From NCBI RefSeq assembly GCF_006443095.1, contig NZ_VFWZ01000002.1:1302001-1366000 (forward strand): DNA of 64,000 bases, given 5' to 3'. Below are positions 20,454 through 29,879 of the stretch, one piece after another; the stretch's first letter is position 1, and the number at the start of each line of letters is the position of its first letter. The position numbers and the translations under genes were made by a program. Origin of the DNA: Aquimarina algicola. Its GTDB lineage: Bacteria; Bacteroidota; Bacteroidia; Flavobacteriales; Flavobacteriaceae. Below the pieces are notes generated by a model, which did no database searches, was not told the DNA's origin, and worked only from the letters and a program-made list of their open reading frames with translations.

Positions 20454-21641
20454 ATGAAAACAATCAACGATTTTAATTTTGAAAATAAAAAAGCATTAAT
20501 CAGAGTAGATTTTAATGTTCCCCTTAATGAAGATTTTGAAGTAACTGATCCTACAAGAATCCAAGCAGCTATGCCTACGATAATCAAAATTTTGGAAGAT
20601 GGTGGGAGCGCCGTATTAATGTCTCATTTAGGCAGACCAAAAGGAGTACAAGACGAGTTTTCATTACGTCATATTGTAGAAAAGGTATCAGAGGTAATTG
20701 GTGTTCAGGTAAAGTTTGTTGCTGATTGTGTAGGAGAAGAAGTAGAAGATGCTGTATCTGCAATGAGCCTGGGAGAGGTATTGTTGTTAGAAAATTTGAG
20801 ATTTCATCCGGAAGAAACAAAAGGAGATACTGATTTTGCAGAAAAATTATCCAAATTAGGAGACATCTATGTTAATGATGCATTTGGTACTGCACACAGA
20901 GCACATGCTTCAACTACTATTGTTGCTCAGTTTTTTTCAGAAAGAAAATGCTTTGGTCATCTATTGTCAAAAGAAATTATAAGTATAGATAAGGTTTTAA
21001 AAAGTGGAGAAAAACCCATAACTGCTGTGTTGGGTGGATCAAAAGTATCTTCAAAGATCACGATTATAGAAAACATCCTGGATACGGTAGATCATTTGAT
21101 TATTGGTGGAGGAATGACATATACATTTATTAAAGCCAAAGGAGGACAAATAGGAGATTCTATTTGTGAAGATGATAAACAAGAATTAGCTTTAGAAATA
21201 TTAGAAAAAGCTAAGGCAAAAGACGTTCAAATTCACCTTCCTGTAGATGTAATTGGTGCAGATGCTTTTGATAATAATGCTACTACCAGTGTTATGGATG
21301 TAGATATGATTCCTAACGGATGGCAAGGACTAGATGCCGGACCCAGAACAATTGAAAATTTTCATAAGGTAATATTACAATCAAAAACCATTCTATGGAA
21401 TGGGCCATTGGGGGTTTTCGAGATGGAAACTTTTTCTAAAGGAACAATAGCATTAGGAAATTCGATAGCAGAAGCGACAGAAAATGGTGCTTTTTCTTTG
21501 GTAGGAGGAGGAGACTCTGTTGCAGCGGTAAAACAATTTGGTTTTGGCGATAAGGTGAGTTATGTTTCTACTGGAGGTGGTGCAATGTTAGAAAGCCTGG
21601 AAGGAAAAACCTTACCTGGTATCGCTGCCATAGAAAGCTAA
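20454..21641 (+). CDS. pgk: Phosphoglycerate kinase
   Basis: The 395 residues match the full length of bacterial Pgk. Visible family motifs are RVDFNVPL near the N-terminus, [34 protein letters not shown], the [10 protein letters not shown] nucleotide-site loop, WNGPLGVFE and the C-terminal GGGDSVAAV with STGGGAMLE. The enzyme transfers phosphate from 1,3-bisphosphoglycerate to ADP in glycolysis, and works in reverse in gluconeogenesis, in the cytosol. It appears monocistronic, with its own -7 box upstream and strong hairpin terminators downstream. Confidence 0.98.
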   Translation: MKTINDFNFENKKALIRVDFNVPLNEDFEVTDPTRIQAAMPTIIKILEDGGSAVLMSHLGRPKGVQDEFSLRHIVEKVSEVIGVQVKFVADCVGEEVEDAVSAMSLGEVLLLENLRFHPEETKGDTDFAEKLSKLGDIYVNDAFGTAHRAHASTTIVAQFFSERKCFGHLLSKEIISIDKVLKSGEKPITAVLGGSKVSSKITIIENILDTVDHLIIGGGMTYTFIKAKGGQIGDSICEDDKQELALEILEKAKAKDVQIHLPVDVIGADAFDNNATTSVMDVDMIPNGWQGLDAGPRTIENFHKVILQSKTILWNGPLGVFEMETFSKGTIALGNSIAEATENGAFSLVGGGDSVAAVKQFGFGDKVSYVSTGGGAMLESLEGKTLPGIAAIES

Positions 21642-21650
21642 TTAAAAAAT

Positions 21651-21688
21651 AATAAGTGGTAAAAATGTAAGAAAACACTTATTTTTTG
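21651..21688 (+). terminator. First hairpin after pgk
   Basis: AATAAGTG at 21651-21658 pairs with CACTTATT at 21676-21683 and is followed by TTTTG. The stem is AT-rich, so this is probably a weaker or accessory terminator. Confidence 0.5.
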
Positions 21689-21700
21689 AAAAAATTATGA

Positions 21701-21729
21701 AAAACTAGTCTTTTTGACTGGTTTTTTTG
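21701..21729 (+). terminator. Main intrinsic terminator after pgk
   Basis: AAAACTAGTC at 21701-21710 pairs with GACTGGTTTT at 21716-21725, with one G-U pair and a 5-base loop. It runs into a T-tract (GTTTTTTTGTG). The rest of the gap up to 21937 shows no gene. Confidence 0.75.
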
Positions 21730-21937
21730 TGTTTTTAACGCATTGATCTTTTGAAGTTTAGAAAAAAAATGCGATTTTCGCTGCTGTATTGTTGATAAGA
21801 TGTTAAAAACAATACACCGCCCCAAAATTGAAATGATCAAAATGATCGAATCAATTAAAAAAGAGCAAATTTTAATTTGCAAAATACTATTTTGAACTAA
21901 GAACTATATAAACAACTTCTACAAACGAATTTGTAAA

Positions 21938-23563
21938 ATGAACAACTATCGGATACTATTTATTTTTTTATTATTAGTTTCAACTTCGCTACTCGCACAA
22001 GAGGGTCAAACACAAAAAGAACAAAACCAAAAAACAACAAAAATCGTTTTAGACAAGTCACTTGCTTTGCAAAAAGATACCGTACAAGTGATTGATACTA
22101 CAAGAATTATTCAAACAAAGGGCGAATTGCAGACTACTTCTTTGGTGTCTACAAATGTAAAGGATAGTATTGTTTATGTAGCCAAAGATCACCCCAGAAT
22201 GTCTCAACTAGATTCATTATGGAAACAAGAGTTATATAATTCTAGCTTATTTGATAGTATATATAAATCTGTAACAGAATTAAATTATGAACCTGTCGAG
22301 TATGTAGATTTACCCACAGATACTTTAAAAGCTAGATTGGCAGAGTTAAATTCAAAAACACCATTTAATGTAGAATATAATGAGTCTTTAGAAAACGTAA
22401 TAAAAAGGTATCTAAAACATCGTAGAAAGACATTAGAACGATTATTAGGGTTGAGTGAATTCTATTTTCCTATGTTTGAGCAGGAATTAGACAATCAAAA
22501 CCTTCCTCTAGAGATAAAATATTTGTCAATTGTAGAATCAGCTTTAAAGCCAAGAGCAAAATCAAGAGTGGGTGCCACGGGGTTATGGCAGTTTATGTAT
22601 GGTACGGGAAAAATGTTTGGTTTAGAAGTAAGCTCATATGTAGATGAGCGTATGGATCCTATTATGGCGACTAAAGCAGCTTGCAAATACTTATCAAATT
22701 TATATAAGATGTTTGGTGATTGGGATTTGGCTCTTGCGTCATACAACTCTGGTCCAGGTAATGTAACCAAGGCTATTCGTCGTAGTGGAGGCTACACAAA
22801 TTATTGGAACATAAGGCATAATTTACCTAGAGAAACAGCTGGATACGTCCCTGCGTTTTTAGCCACGATGTACATTTTTGAATATGCAGAAGAGCATAAT
22901 TTAAGACCTAAAAAACCTGAAATCACATATTTTGAAACCGATACGATCAAAGTAAAGCAAATGATTACTTTGGATCAGATTTCTGAATACATCAATATAG
23001 ATATCGAAGAGTTGCAGTTTTTGAACCCTTCATACAAATTAGATATCATACCATATATCAAAGATGAAGATTATGTATTGCGCTTACCAATAGAAAAAGT
23101 AGGTCCTTTTGTTGCAAACGAAAACCAAATATATGCATTGGCAAAAGCAGAACTCGATAAGAGAGAAAAACAACTTCCAAAATTTGTTGAAGCTAATGAT
23201 AGGATTCGTTATAAAGTGAGAAGTGGTGATTATCTAGGGAGAATTGCCAGAAAATATGGAGTGAGAGTAAGCCAAATCAAAAAATGGAATGGATTACGAT
23301 CTAACAATCTAAGAATAGGCCAAAGACTCACAATTTATCCTCGTAGACCAGTGGTAAGCAAATCTCAAAGTACACCCAAAACCAAGACAGTATCAAAAGC
23401 TATTACAGGCAACTCTGAAGTGTACACGGTAAAATCCGGAGACACCTTATGGAGTATTTCTCAAAAATTTAAAGGCATAACTATCGAAAATCTTAAAAAT
23501 TGGAACGATATTAGCGGTAGTGGTATAAAACCAGGTATGAAATTGAAAATTTCAAAGTCATAG
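21938..23563 (+). CDS. MltD-like membrane-bound lytic transglycosylase with two LysM domains
   Basis: The 541-residue protein has a signal peptide ending near LLAQE. Residues 25-170 are a charged linker. The lysozyme-like SLT domain spans about residues 185-330, with the catalytic Glu at residue 200 in LSIVESAL, followed by GLWQFMYGTG, ASYNSGPGNV and ETAGYVPAFLA. Two LysM peptidoglycan-binding modules follow, near residues 424-468 (VRSGDYLGRIARKYGV) and 492-540 (VKSGDTLWSISQKF). The family cleaves the glycan strands of peptidoglycan to give 1,6-anhydro ends. A lipobox is not evident, unlike E. coli MltD, so the protein is probably soluble in the periplasm or held by LysM. A lipoprotein gene follows 19 bases downstream. 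Confidence 0.92.
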   Translation: MNNYRILFIFLLLVSTSLLAQEGQTQKEQNQKTTKIVLDKSLALQKDTVQVIDTTRIIQTKGELQTTSLVSTNVKDSIVYVAKDHPRMSQLDSLWKQELYNSSLFDSIYKSVTELNYEPVEYVDLPTDTLKARLAELNSKTPFNVEYNESLENVIKRYLKHRRKTLERLLGLSEFYFPMFEQELDNQNLPLEIKYLSIVESALKPRAKSRVGATGLWQFMYGTGKMFGLEVSSYVDERMDPIMATKAACKYLSNLYKMFGDWDLALASYNSGPGNVTKAIRRSGGYTNYWNIRHNLPRETAGYVPAFLATMYIFEYAEEHNLRPKKPEITYFETDTIKVKQMITLDQISEYINIDIEELQFLNPSYKLDIIPYIKDEDYVLRLPIEKVGPFVANENQIYALAKAELDKREKQLPKFVEANDRIRYKVRSGDYLGRIARKYGVRVSQIKKWNGLRSNNLRIGQRLTIYPRRPVVSKSQSTPKTKTVSKAITGNSEVYTVKSGDTLWSISQKFKGITIENLKNWNDISGSGIKPGMKLKISKS

Positions 23564-23582
23564 TCGCTAATAAGAATCCTTT

Positions 23583-24569
23583 ATGAGAACAATATCGATA
23601 GCACTTATCTGTCTTTTGGTATGCATAGGTTGTACAGAAACCAAAAAAGATAAAAAAAAGAAATCGCAGTCTGCAATGGCGCATTCTGTAGGAAAAATCA
23701 ATGAACTTTCTGTAGTAATAGATAATGATTTATGGAAAGGAGCAGTAGGCGATACAATACGCAAGTATTTTGCAGCAGAAGTACCGGGTTTACCTCAAGA
23801 AGAACCACTTTTTTCGATGAGGCAACTTCCACTAAAGGCCTTTTCTGGTCTAGCTAGAAAAAACAGAACTTTTATTTGGATAAAGAAAGGAGAAAAGGAT
23901 AAAAAATATTTTTTGCTGAATAATAAATTTGCCACTCCACAATTAGGTGCCGTTATTTCTGGAAAAACTGATGAAGAAATCATTTCGTTAATTCATGAAA
24001 ACCATGAAACGATCATTTCAAAATTTAAAAACTTAGAGACTTCAGAAAAACAATCTAGAATCAAAAAATCTTTAGAAAAGATCCCACAACTCAAAGAGAA
24101 AATGGGTATTACGCTAAATGTGCCATCTGCATATAGAATTGCAAAAGAAGAGGAAGGTTTTTTCTGGATACGTAAAGATATTCCCCAAGGGAGTATGAAT
24201 TTAATGATTTACGAAATGCCATTAGGAGCGATAACCAAAGATTCTAATACCGTATCTTGTATCATAAAAATGAGGGATTCTATCGGAAAACATAAAATTC
24301 CCACATCAGCCTCTGGAAAATTCATTACAGAAGAGGCATATGCCCCATATTTGTATGAAACTACTTTGGATAACAAGTTTACCTTTGAGACCAAAGGAAC
24401 TTGGGAAATCAAAGATAGATTTATGGCAGGTCCATTTGTCAATTATGCAATCGAAGATAAAGACAATAACAGATTATTAGTTTTAGAAGGGTTTGTTTTT
24501 GCGCCTTCTGTAAACAAAAGAGATAATATGTTTGAACTCGAAGCTATTATCAAAAGTGTGAAGTTTTAG
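23583..24569 (+). CDS. DUF4837-family lipoprotein
   Basis: The 328-residue protein has a lipoprotein signal with lipobox LVCIGC and the acylated Cys at residue 17, followed by a Lys-rich spacer. The body begins with a phrase typical of the Bacteroidota DUF4837 family (VVIDNDLWKGAVGDTIR) and has FSMRQLPLKAF, FIWIKKG and FFWIRKDIPQGSMNLMIYE further on. The biochemical function is unknown. The gene follows the lytic transglycosylase closely, suggesting one transcript and a cell-envelope role. The family assignment is from memory of these motifs. Confidence 0.8.
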   Translation: MRTISIALICLLVCIGCTETKKDKKKKSQSAMAHSVGKINELSVVIDNDLWKGAVGDTIRKYFAAEVPGLPQEEPLFSMRQLPLKAFSGLARKNRTFIWIKKGEKDKKYFLLNNKFATPQLGAVISGKTDEEIISLIHENHETIISKFKNLETSEKQSRIKKSLEKIPQLKEKMGITLNVPSAYRIAKEEEGFFWIRKDIPQGSMNLMIYEMPLGAITKDSNTVSCIIKMRDSIGKHKIPTSASGKFITEEAYAPYLYETTLDNKFTFETKGTWEIKDRFMAGPFVNYAIEDKDNNRLLVLEGFVFAPSVNKRDNMFELEAIIKSVKF

Positions 24570-24604
24570 GATACTAATCTGTTAATAATCATAATATTAA
24601 ACTC

Positions 24605-27156
24605 TAGTTAAAGTTAATTCTTTTAGTCAAAACTTTTCTTTTTGATTCATATCTTTAGTATTCACTATTAATAAAGTAGTTCTACCCACCTGCAAATATA
24701 TTAATAGCACATTGTCATATTTTCTAATCATATTATGTAAGGGTATGTATCGTTTTTTGTTTTTTTTTCTGCTTTTTACGGGTTTTATAAATAGTCAAGA
24801 TAGTGTTGGTTCTTTTTCTGTGGGTGAGGCGAATGCGGAGTATTTCAAATTACCAAGGGAGAATCTGTTTTTACATTTAAACAAGAGCACCTATGTAGAT
24901 GGTGAAGAGATTTGGTTTAAGGGGTATGCATATGATCAAAAGAACAAGCTTCCGTCTTTAGGGACGAATAATATTAATATTGAATTATTTACTGATGAAG
25001 GGAAATCGGTTTATAAGGGTTTATTTTTGGCTACAAAAGGTAGTTTTATAGGTAATATAAAAATTGATTCTACCTGGGTAGGAGGCACTTATTATTTGCG
25101 AGCATCTACAAATTGGATGAACAATTTTGATAATGATCAGCCATACTATAAAGAACTCAAAATTTTAAAAGAGTCTATCTCGAAAAATAGGGAGTTAGAT
25201 GTAGATATTTCATATGATTTTCAATTGTTTCCAGAGGGTGGTCATTTAGTTTCTGGAGTAAAGAGTGTTTTGGGTTTTAAGCTTACCAACACTATAGGCT
25301 ATGGAGTTGAATTTGAATATGGCGAAGTTATTGATGACACAGGCAAGGGCATAACTACCTTTAAGTGTAATCATTTGGGAATGGGTAAGTTTACGATGAT
25401 TCCGGTTTTGGGTCGCAAGTATGAAGTAACAGTTTATTTAAAGAATGGGGAAGAGATAACAGCACCTTTACCAAAGATAGAGCCAAAAGGCTTTGTAATG
25501 ATTGTGAATAACGCAGTCACAAACAATGTCCATATAGAGTTAGGCACTAATCCGGAAACATTTAATAATCTGAAAAATAAAGAGTATTTTATACTCATCA
25601 AGCAAAATCATTTATCAAATAAAATACCTATTGACTTTTCATTTGATAATCTAGAAAAAACAATTTCGGTAAAACGGCAAATGTTTTTTAAGGGGATCAA
25701 TACGATTACCTTGTTTCAAGGAGATAGTCCCATTGCAGAGCGTTTGATCTTTAATTCTTTTGATGAAATTTCTAGAAATGTTGAGATATCTAATCCTACA
25801 GTAGAAAAAGACTCTTTAGCCTTCAAGCTTAATTTATTAAATAATGATGATGTATTGTATGATTTAAGCGTTTCAGTATTACCAGAAGATACAAAGTCGT
25901 ATAATTTTATAGATAATATTTACTCTGCACTGTTGTTAAGGCCCTATGTTCGAGGAGTTATAGAGGACGAGAAATACTATTTTACCAATATTGATGCAAA
26001 AAAGAGGTATGATTTAGATGTATTGTTGATTACTCAAGGATGGAGTAAGTACAGATGGGAAGATATATTTAATACTAAACCAGTGGTTTTCCATAAATTC
26101 AACCAAGGGATTGGAATTAAAGGTAAAATACAAGGCAAAAACAAAGAAGATATAAATAAATTATATCTACATTCTACAGTATATCACCCTGCTCGGTTCA
26201 TTGAAGTCGATAAGAAAGATTATTCTTTTGTGATTCCATCATTTTTTGCTGGAAAAGGAGAAACAATAAAGGTTTCGGGAATAAAATCTAATAGTGCTTT
26301 TACAAGACCTAGTATCTACATACAAACAAACTTAGATCAAGTTCATAAACCATTCGAGACTTCTGACAAATTTTTATTAGAACCAAATGTCCTAGATGAC
26401 AGAAAAATAAATAATACTGTAGAAATTCCTCAAAACTTCATCACAGACAATGTTCAGGTTTTGGAGGAGGTGGTATTAAAAGCAGAAAAAGAAGAAGAAG
26501 AGAATACAAGTTCGGTACCTATTCTTAAATATTTTAAAAAGAACTCCACTAAGATCACACAGCGAATAGCCGATGATTTTCCCACTGTGTTGGACTATTT
26601 GAGATCTTTGCCGGGTTTTTATGTAATAGACAATAGACCAATTTCTCCTACGATAACTATTGCTAATAATTTAGGTCCTGTTAAAGTATTTTTAGATGAA
26701 CAAGATCTTAGAGTTGATAATAGTATTTTATTAGAAATTCAAACCAACCAAATTGATCGGATTTATACCGATCGGATTAATTATGGATTAGGAGCAAGAG
26801 GTGGAGGTGGAGGATCTGTTCGAATTTATACTCGAAAAATTCCGCTTAGTGGAAATAAAAGTATAAAAAAGAACTTTACAGAATATAAGTTTAAGAAAGG
26901 TTTTGAGCCTGTAAAAGAATTTTATAACCCAGGGTATTCTAATTATCTAGATGTAAGCTTTATAGATTATGGAGCGATTTATTGGCAACCAACTATCTTT
27001 TTTAATGAAAAAGGAATAGGAAAACTTAAAATACCGAATACAGGCCTTGATAATATCAAGCTTTTTATAGAAGGAATGGGAAGCGATGGTAGTCTCATAT
27101 CCAAAATGTTGGAAGTAAATACTGCTAATGCGAAAAGCAAAACATTGGATAATTAA
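24605..27156 (+). repeat. Left copy of a 2.6-kb tandem gene duplication
   Basis: This copy (137-bp upstream region plus gene) is repeated at 27219-29778. Upstream bases 24605-24741 match 27219-27355 with only a few mismatches. Inside the genes, identity is mosaic: near-identical blocks alternate with diverged ones. Confidence 0.9.
24745..27156 (+). CDS. Exported macroglobulin-like (MG2) protein with barrel-less TonB-plug-like domain, copy 1
   Basis: The protein is 803 residues from ATG 24745. A TTG-initiated extension to 24712 is rejected because copy 2 begins at the equivalent ATG (MYRF). The signal peptide ends near GFINSQ. Residues 25-140 resemble the MG2 bait-flanking domain of alpha-2-macroglobulins (LFLHLNKSTYVDGEEIWFKG, then GTYYLRASTNWM). 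The middle part is beta-rich. Residues about 600-725 resemble a TonB-receptor plug (TVLDYLRSLPGFYVID, VKVFLDEQDLRVD, GSVRIYTRK), but no 22-strand barrel follows and the protein ends after about 80 more residues. No T9SS sorting domain is visible. Related flavobacterial proteins have no settled function. A role in the periplasm or at the outer membrane, possibly docking onto a receptor, is inference. Confidence 0.7.
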   Translation: MYRFLFFFLLFTGFINSQDSVGSFSVGEANAEYFKLPRENLFLHLNKSTYVDGEEIWFKGYAYDQKNKLPSLGTNNINIELFTDEGKSVYKGLFLATKGSFIGNIKIDSTWVGGTYYLRASTNWMNNFDNDQPYYKELKILKESISKNRELDVDISYDFQLFPEGGHLVSGVKSVLGFKLTNTIGYGVEFEYGEVIDDTGKGITTFKCNHLGMGKFTMIPVLGRKYEVTVYLKNGEEITAPLPKIEPKGFVMIVNNAVTNNVHIELGTNPETFNNLKNKEYFILIKQNHLSNKIPIDFSFDNLEKTISVKRQMFFKGINTITLFQGDSPIAERLIFNSFDEISRNVEISNPTVEKDSLAFKLNLLNNDDVLYDLSVSVLPEDTKSYNFIDNIYSALLLRPYVRGVIEDEKYYFTNIDAKKRYDLDVLLITQGWSKYRWEDIFNTKPVVFHKFNQGIGIKGKIQGKNKEDINKLYLHSTVYHPARFIEVDKKDYSFVIPSFFAGKGETIKVSGIKSNSAFTRPSIYIQTNLDQVHKPFETSDKFLLEPNVLDDRKINNTVEIPQNFITDNVQVLEEVVLKAEKEEEENTSSVPILKYFKKNSTKITQRIADDFPTVLDYLRSLPGFYVIDNRPISPTITIANNLGPVKVFLDEQDLRVDNSILLEIQTNQIDRIYTDRINYGLGARGGGGGSVRIYTRKIPLSGNKSIKKNFTEYKFKKGFEPVKEFYNPGYSNYLDVSFIDYGAIYWQPTIFFNEKGIGKLKIPNTGLDNIKLFIEGMGSDGSLISKMLEVNTANAKSKTLDN

Positions 27157-27218
27157 GGATAACGATAAAATATTAGTTTTTAAAAGGTAAGTTTGCTAAA
27201 AATATTTGTGTTTAGCTT

Positions 27219-29778
27219 TAGTTAAAGTTAATTCTTTTAGTCAAAACTTTTCTTTTTGATTCATATCTTTAGTATTCACTATTAATAAAGTAGTTCTACC
27301 CACCTGCAGATATATTAATAGCGCATTGTCATATTTTCTAATCATATTATGTAAGTTATGTATCGATTTTTCTGTTTTTTTCTGTTTTTTACGGGTTTTA
27401 TAAATAGTCAAGATAGTATTGGTTCTTTTTCTGTGGGTGAGGCGAATGCGGAGTATTTCAAATTACCAAGGGAGAATTTGTTTTTACATTTAAATAAAAG
27501 CACCTATGTAGATGGTGAAGAGATTTGGTTTAAAGGGTATGCATATGATCAAAAGAACAAGCTTCCGTCTTTAGGGACGAATAACATTAATATTGAATTA
27601 TTTACCGATGCAGGGAAATCGGTTTATAAGGGTTTATTTTTGGCTACAAAAGGTAGTTTTATAGGTAATATAAAAATTGATTCTACCTGGGTAGGAGGCA
27701 CTTATTATTTGCGAGCATCTACAAATTGGATGAATAATTTTGATAATGATCAGCCATACTATAAAGAGCTCAAAATTTTAAAAGAGTCTATCCCGAAAAA
27801 CAGGGAGTTAGATGTAGATATTTCATATGATTTTCAATTGTTTCCAGAGGGTGGTCATTTAGTTTCTGGAGTAAAGAGTGTTTTGGGTTTTAAGCTTACC
27901 AACACTATAGGCTATGGAGTTGAATTTGAATATGGCGAAGTTATTGATGACACAGGCAAGGGCATAACTACCTTTAAGTGTAATCATTTGGGAATGGGTA
28001 AGTTTACGATGATTCCGGTTTTGGGTCGCAAGTATGAAGTAACAGTTTATTTAAAGAATGGAGAAGAGATAAAGGTATTTTTACCAAAGATAGAGCCAAA
28101 AGGCTTTGTAATGAGTGTTAATAATGCGCTCACAGATAATGTCCATATAGAGTTAGGCACTAATCTGGAAACATTTGATAATCTCACAGATAACAAACAT
28201 TATATACTGATTAGACAAAATCATCTGTCAAAGAAAATCTCGGTTGATTTTGAATCTGATGTTTTAGAAAAAATATTTTCTCTAAAACGGCAAATGTTTT
28301 TTAAGGGGATCAATACGATTACCTTGTTTCAAGGAGATAGTCCCATTGCAGAGCGTTTGATCTTTAATTCTTTTGATGAAATTTCTAGAAATGTTGAGAT
28401 ATCTAATCCTATAGTAGAAAAAGACTCTTTAGCCTTCAAGCTTAATTTATTAAATAATGATGATGTATTGTATGATTTAAGCGTTTCAGTATTACCAGAA
28501 AATACAAAGTCGTATAATTTTATAGATAATATTTACTCTGCACTGTTGTTAAGGCCCTATGTTCGAGGAGTTATAGAGGATGAGAAATACTATTTTACCA
28601 ATATTGATGCAAAAAAGAGGTATGATTTAGATGTATTGTTGATTACTCAAGGGTGGAGTAAGTACAGATGGGAAGATATATTTAATGCTAATCCTAAGAT
28701 TTCTTATAAGTTCAATCAGGGTATGGTTTTTAAGGGAAAATTACAAGGGTCGAACAAAGAAGACGTAGGAAAATTATATATATACCCCACATTATACCAT
28801 CCTGCTCGGTTTATTGAAGTTGATAAGAAGGATTATTCTTTTACGATTCCATCGTTTTTTGCTGGAAAAGGAGAAACGATAAAAGTTTCTGGTGTAAAAC
28901 ATAATGGTGCCTTTGTAAGACCTAGTATCTACATACAAACCTATTTGGATCAATTTAAGATACCATTTGGTAGAGTTTTTAAGTTTTTATCAAATCCAGA
29001 TATTGAAGGTGTAAAAGAAACAGAGAACATTATCAAAGCTCCTCAAAACTTTATTGCAGACAATGTTCAGGTTTTAGAAGAAGTATTATTAAAAACAGAA
29101 AAAGAAGAAAAACAAGAAAAAGAGAACACAAGCTCAGTAGCTATTAATAAATATTTTAAAGATAACTCTACTAAGATTACAAAAAGAATGGCAAAAGATT
29201 TTCCTACCGTATTGGATTATCTACAATCTCTTGGAACTTTCTATGTAATAGATCAGAGGCCATTTTCTGCAGACATAACTATTGCTACTAACAACGGACC
29301 TGTCAAAATATTTTTAGACGGGCGAGAACTTAGGGTGGATAATAGTATTCTATCTGTAACTCGGACTAGTGAGATCGACCGTATTTATATTGATAAAGTC
29401 AATTATGGATTAGGAGCAAGATCAAGTTTTGGTGGCTCTGTTCGAATTTATACTCGAAAACTACCTTTTAGTGAGAATAAGAATATTGTATCCAATAGTA
29501 CACAATATAAGTTTAAAAAAGGTTTTGAGCCTGTAAAAGAGTTTTATAATCCTGGATATTCTAATTATTTGGATATAAATTTTATAGATTATGGAGCGAT
29601 TTATTGGCAACCGACTATCTTTTTTAATGAAAAAGGAATAGGAAAACTCAAAATACCGAATACAGGCCTTGATAATATTAAGCTTTTTATAGAAGGTATG
29701 GCAAGCGATGGTAGTCTTATATCCAAAATGTTAGAAGTAAATACAGCCAATGCAACAAGCAAAACGTTGGACAATTAA
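27219..29778 (+). repeat. Right copy of the 2.6-kb tandem gene duplication
   Basis: The second unit of the duplication starts with the duplicated upstream region (27219-27355), including a TATCTTTAG sequence that may be a near-consensus -7 box. Each copy may therefore be transcribed independently. Confidence 0.9.
27358..29778 (+). CDS. Exported macroglobulin-like (MG2) protein with barrel-less TonB-plug-like domain, copy 2
   Basis: This 806-residue paralogue of the preceding gene has the same order of signal peptide, MG2-like domain, beta-rich middle and plug-like segment. Residues 1-240 and about 310-440 are almost identical to copy 1. The segment between them (around HYILIRQNHLSKK) and the plug-like region (QSLGTFYVIDQRPFSADIT, GARSSFGGSVRIY) have clearly diverged. 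The Gly-rich GARGGGGGS of copy 1 is GARSSFGGS here. A short Lys/Glu insert (EKEEKQEKE) precedes the plug-like part. The two genes are 201 bases apart. The pattern suggests conversion of the N-terminal part with diversification of the C-terminal, possibly partner-binding, part. Confidence 0.7.
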   Translation: MYRFFCFFLFFTGFINSQDSIGSFSVGEANAEYFKLPRENLFLHLNKSTYVDGEEIWFKGYAYDQKNKLPSLGTNNINIELFTDAGKSVYKGLFLATKGSFIGNIKIDSTWVGGTYYLRASTNWMNNFDNDQPYYKELKILKESIPKNRELDVDISYDFQLFPEGGHLVSGVKSVLGFKLTNTIGYGVEFEYGEVIDDTGKGITTFKCNHLGMGKFTMIPVLGRKYEVTVYLKNGEEIKVFLPKIEPKGFVMSVNNALTDNVHIELGTNLETFDNLTDNKHYILIRQNHLSKKISVDFESDVLEKIFSLKRQMFFKGINTITLFQGDSPIAERLIFNSFDEISRNVEISNPIVEKDSLAFKLNLLNNDDVLYDLSVSVLPENTKSYNFIDNIYSALLLRPYVRGVIEDEKYYFTNIDAKKRYDLDVLLITQGWSKYRWEDIFNANPKISYKFNQGMVFKGKLQGSNKEDVGKLYIYPTLYHPARFIEVDKKDYSFTIPSFFAGKGETIKVSGVKHNGAFVRPSIYIQTYLDQFKIPFGRVFKFLSNPDIEGVKETENIIKAPQNFIADNVQVLEEVLLKTEKEEKQEKENTSSVAINKYFKDNSTKITKRMAKDFPTVLDYLQSLGTFYVIDQRPFSADITIATNNGPVKIFLDGRELRVDNSILSVTRTSEIDRIYIDKVNYGLGARSSFGGSVRIYTRKLPFSENKNIVSNSTQYKFKKGFEPVKEFYNPGYSNYLDINFIDYGAIYWQPTIFFNEKGIGKLKIPNTGLDNIKLFIEGMASDGSLISKMLEVNTANATSKTLDN

Positions 29779-29879
29779 AAATTGCTATATACATTGTGCA
29801 ATTTGTAAACAACTTTATTGTGGTTCCAAAATAAACTCCCTTTTTTGATAGTATCTTTAGCGACTCAAAAAATTAAAAT

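Noticed and set aside
24712..24744. TTG start extending the first MG2/plug-like protein upstream
   Set aside because: The paralogue starts at the equivalent ATG (27358), and the signal peptide begins properly at MYRF; the extra codons lie in the duplicated non-coding upstream region.
24745..29778. SusC-type TonB-dependent receptors
   Set aside because: Only a plug-like segment is present; there is no long beta-barrel region after it and no SusD-like gene nearby.
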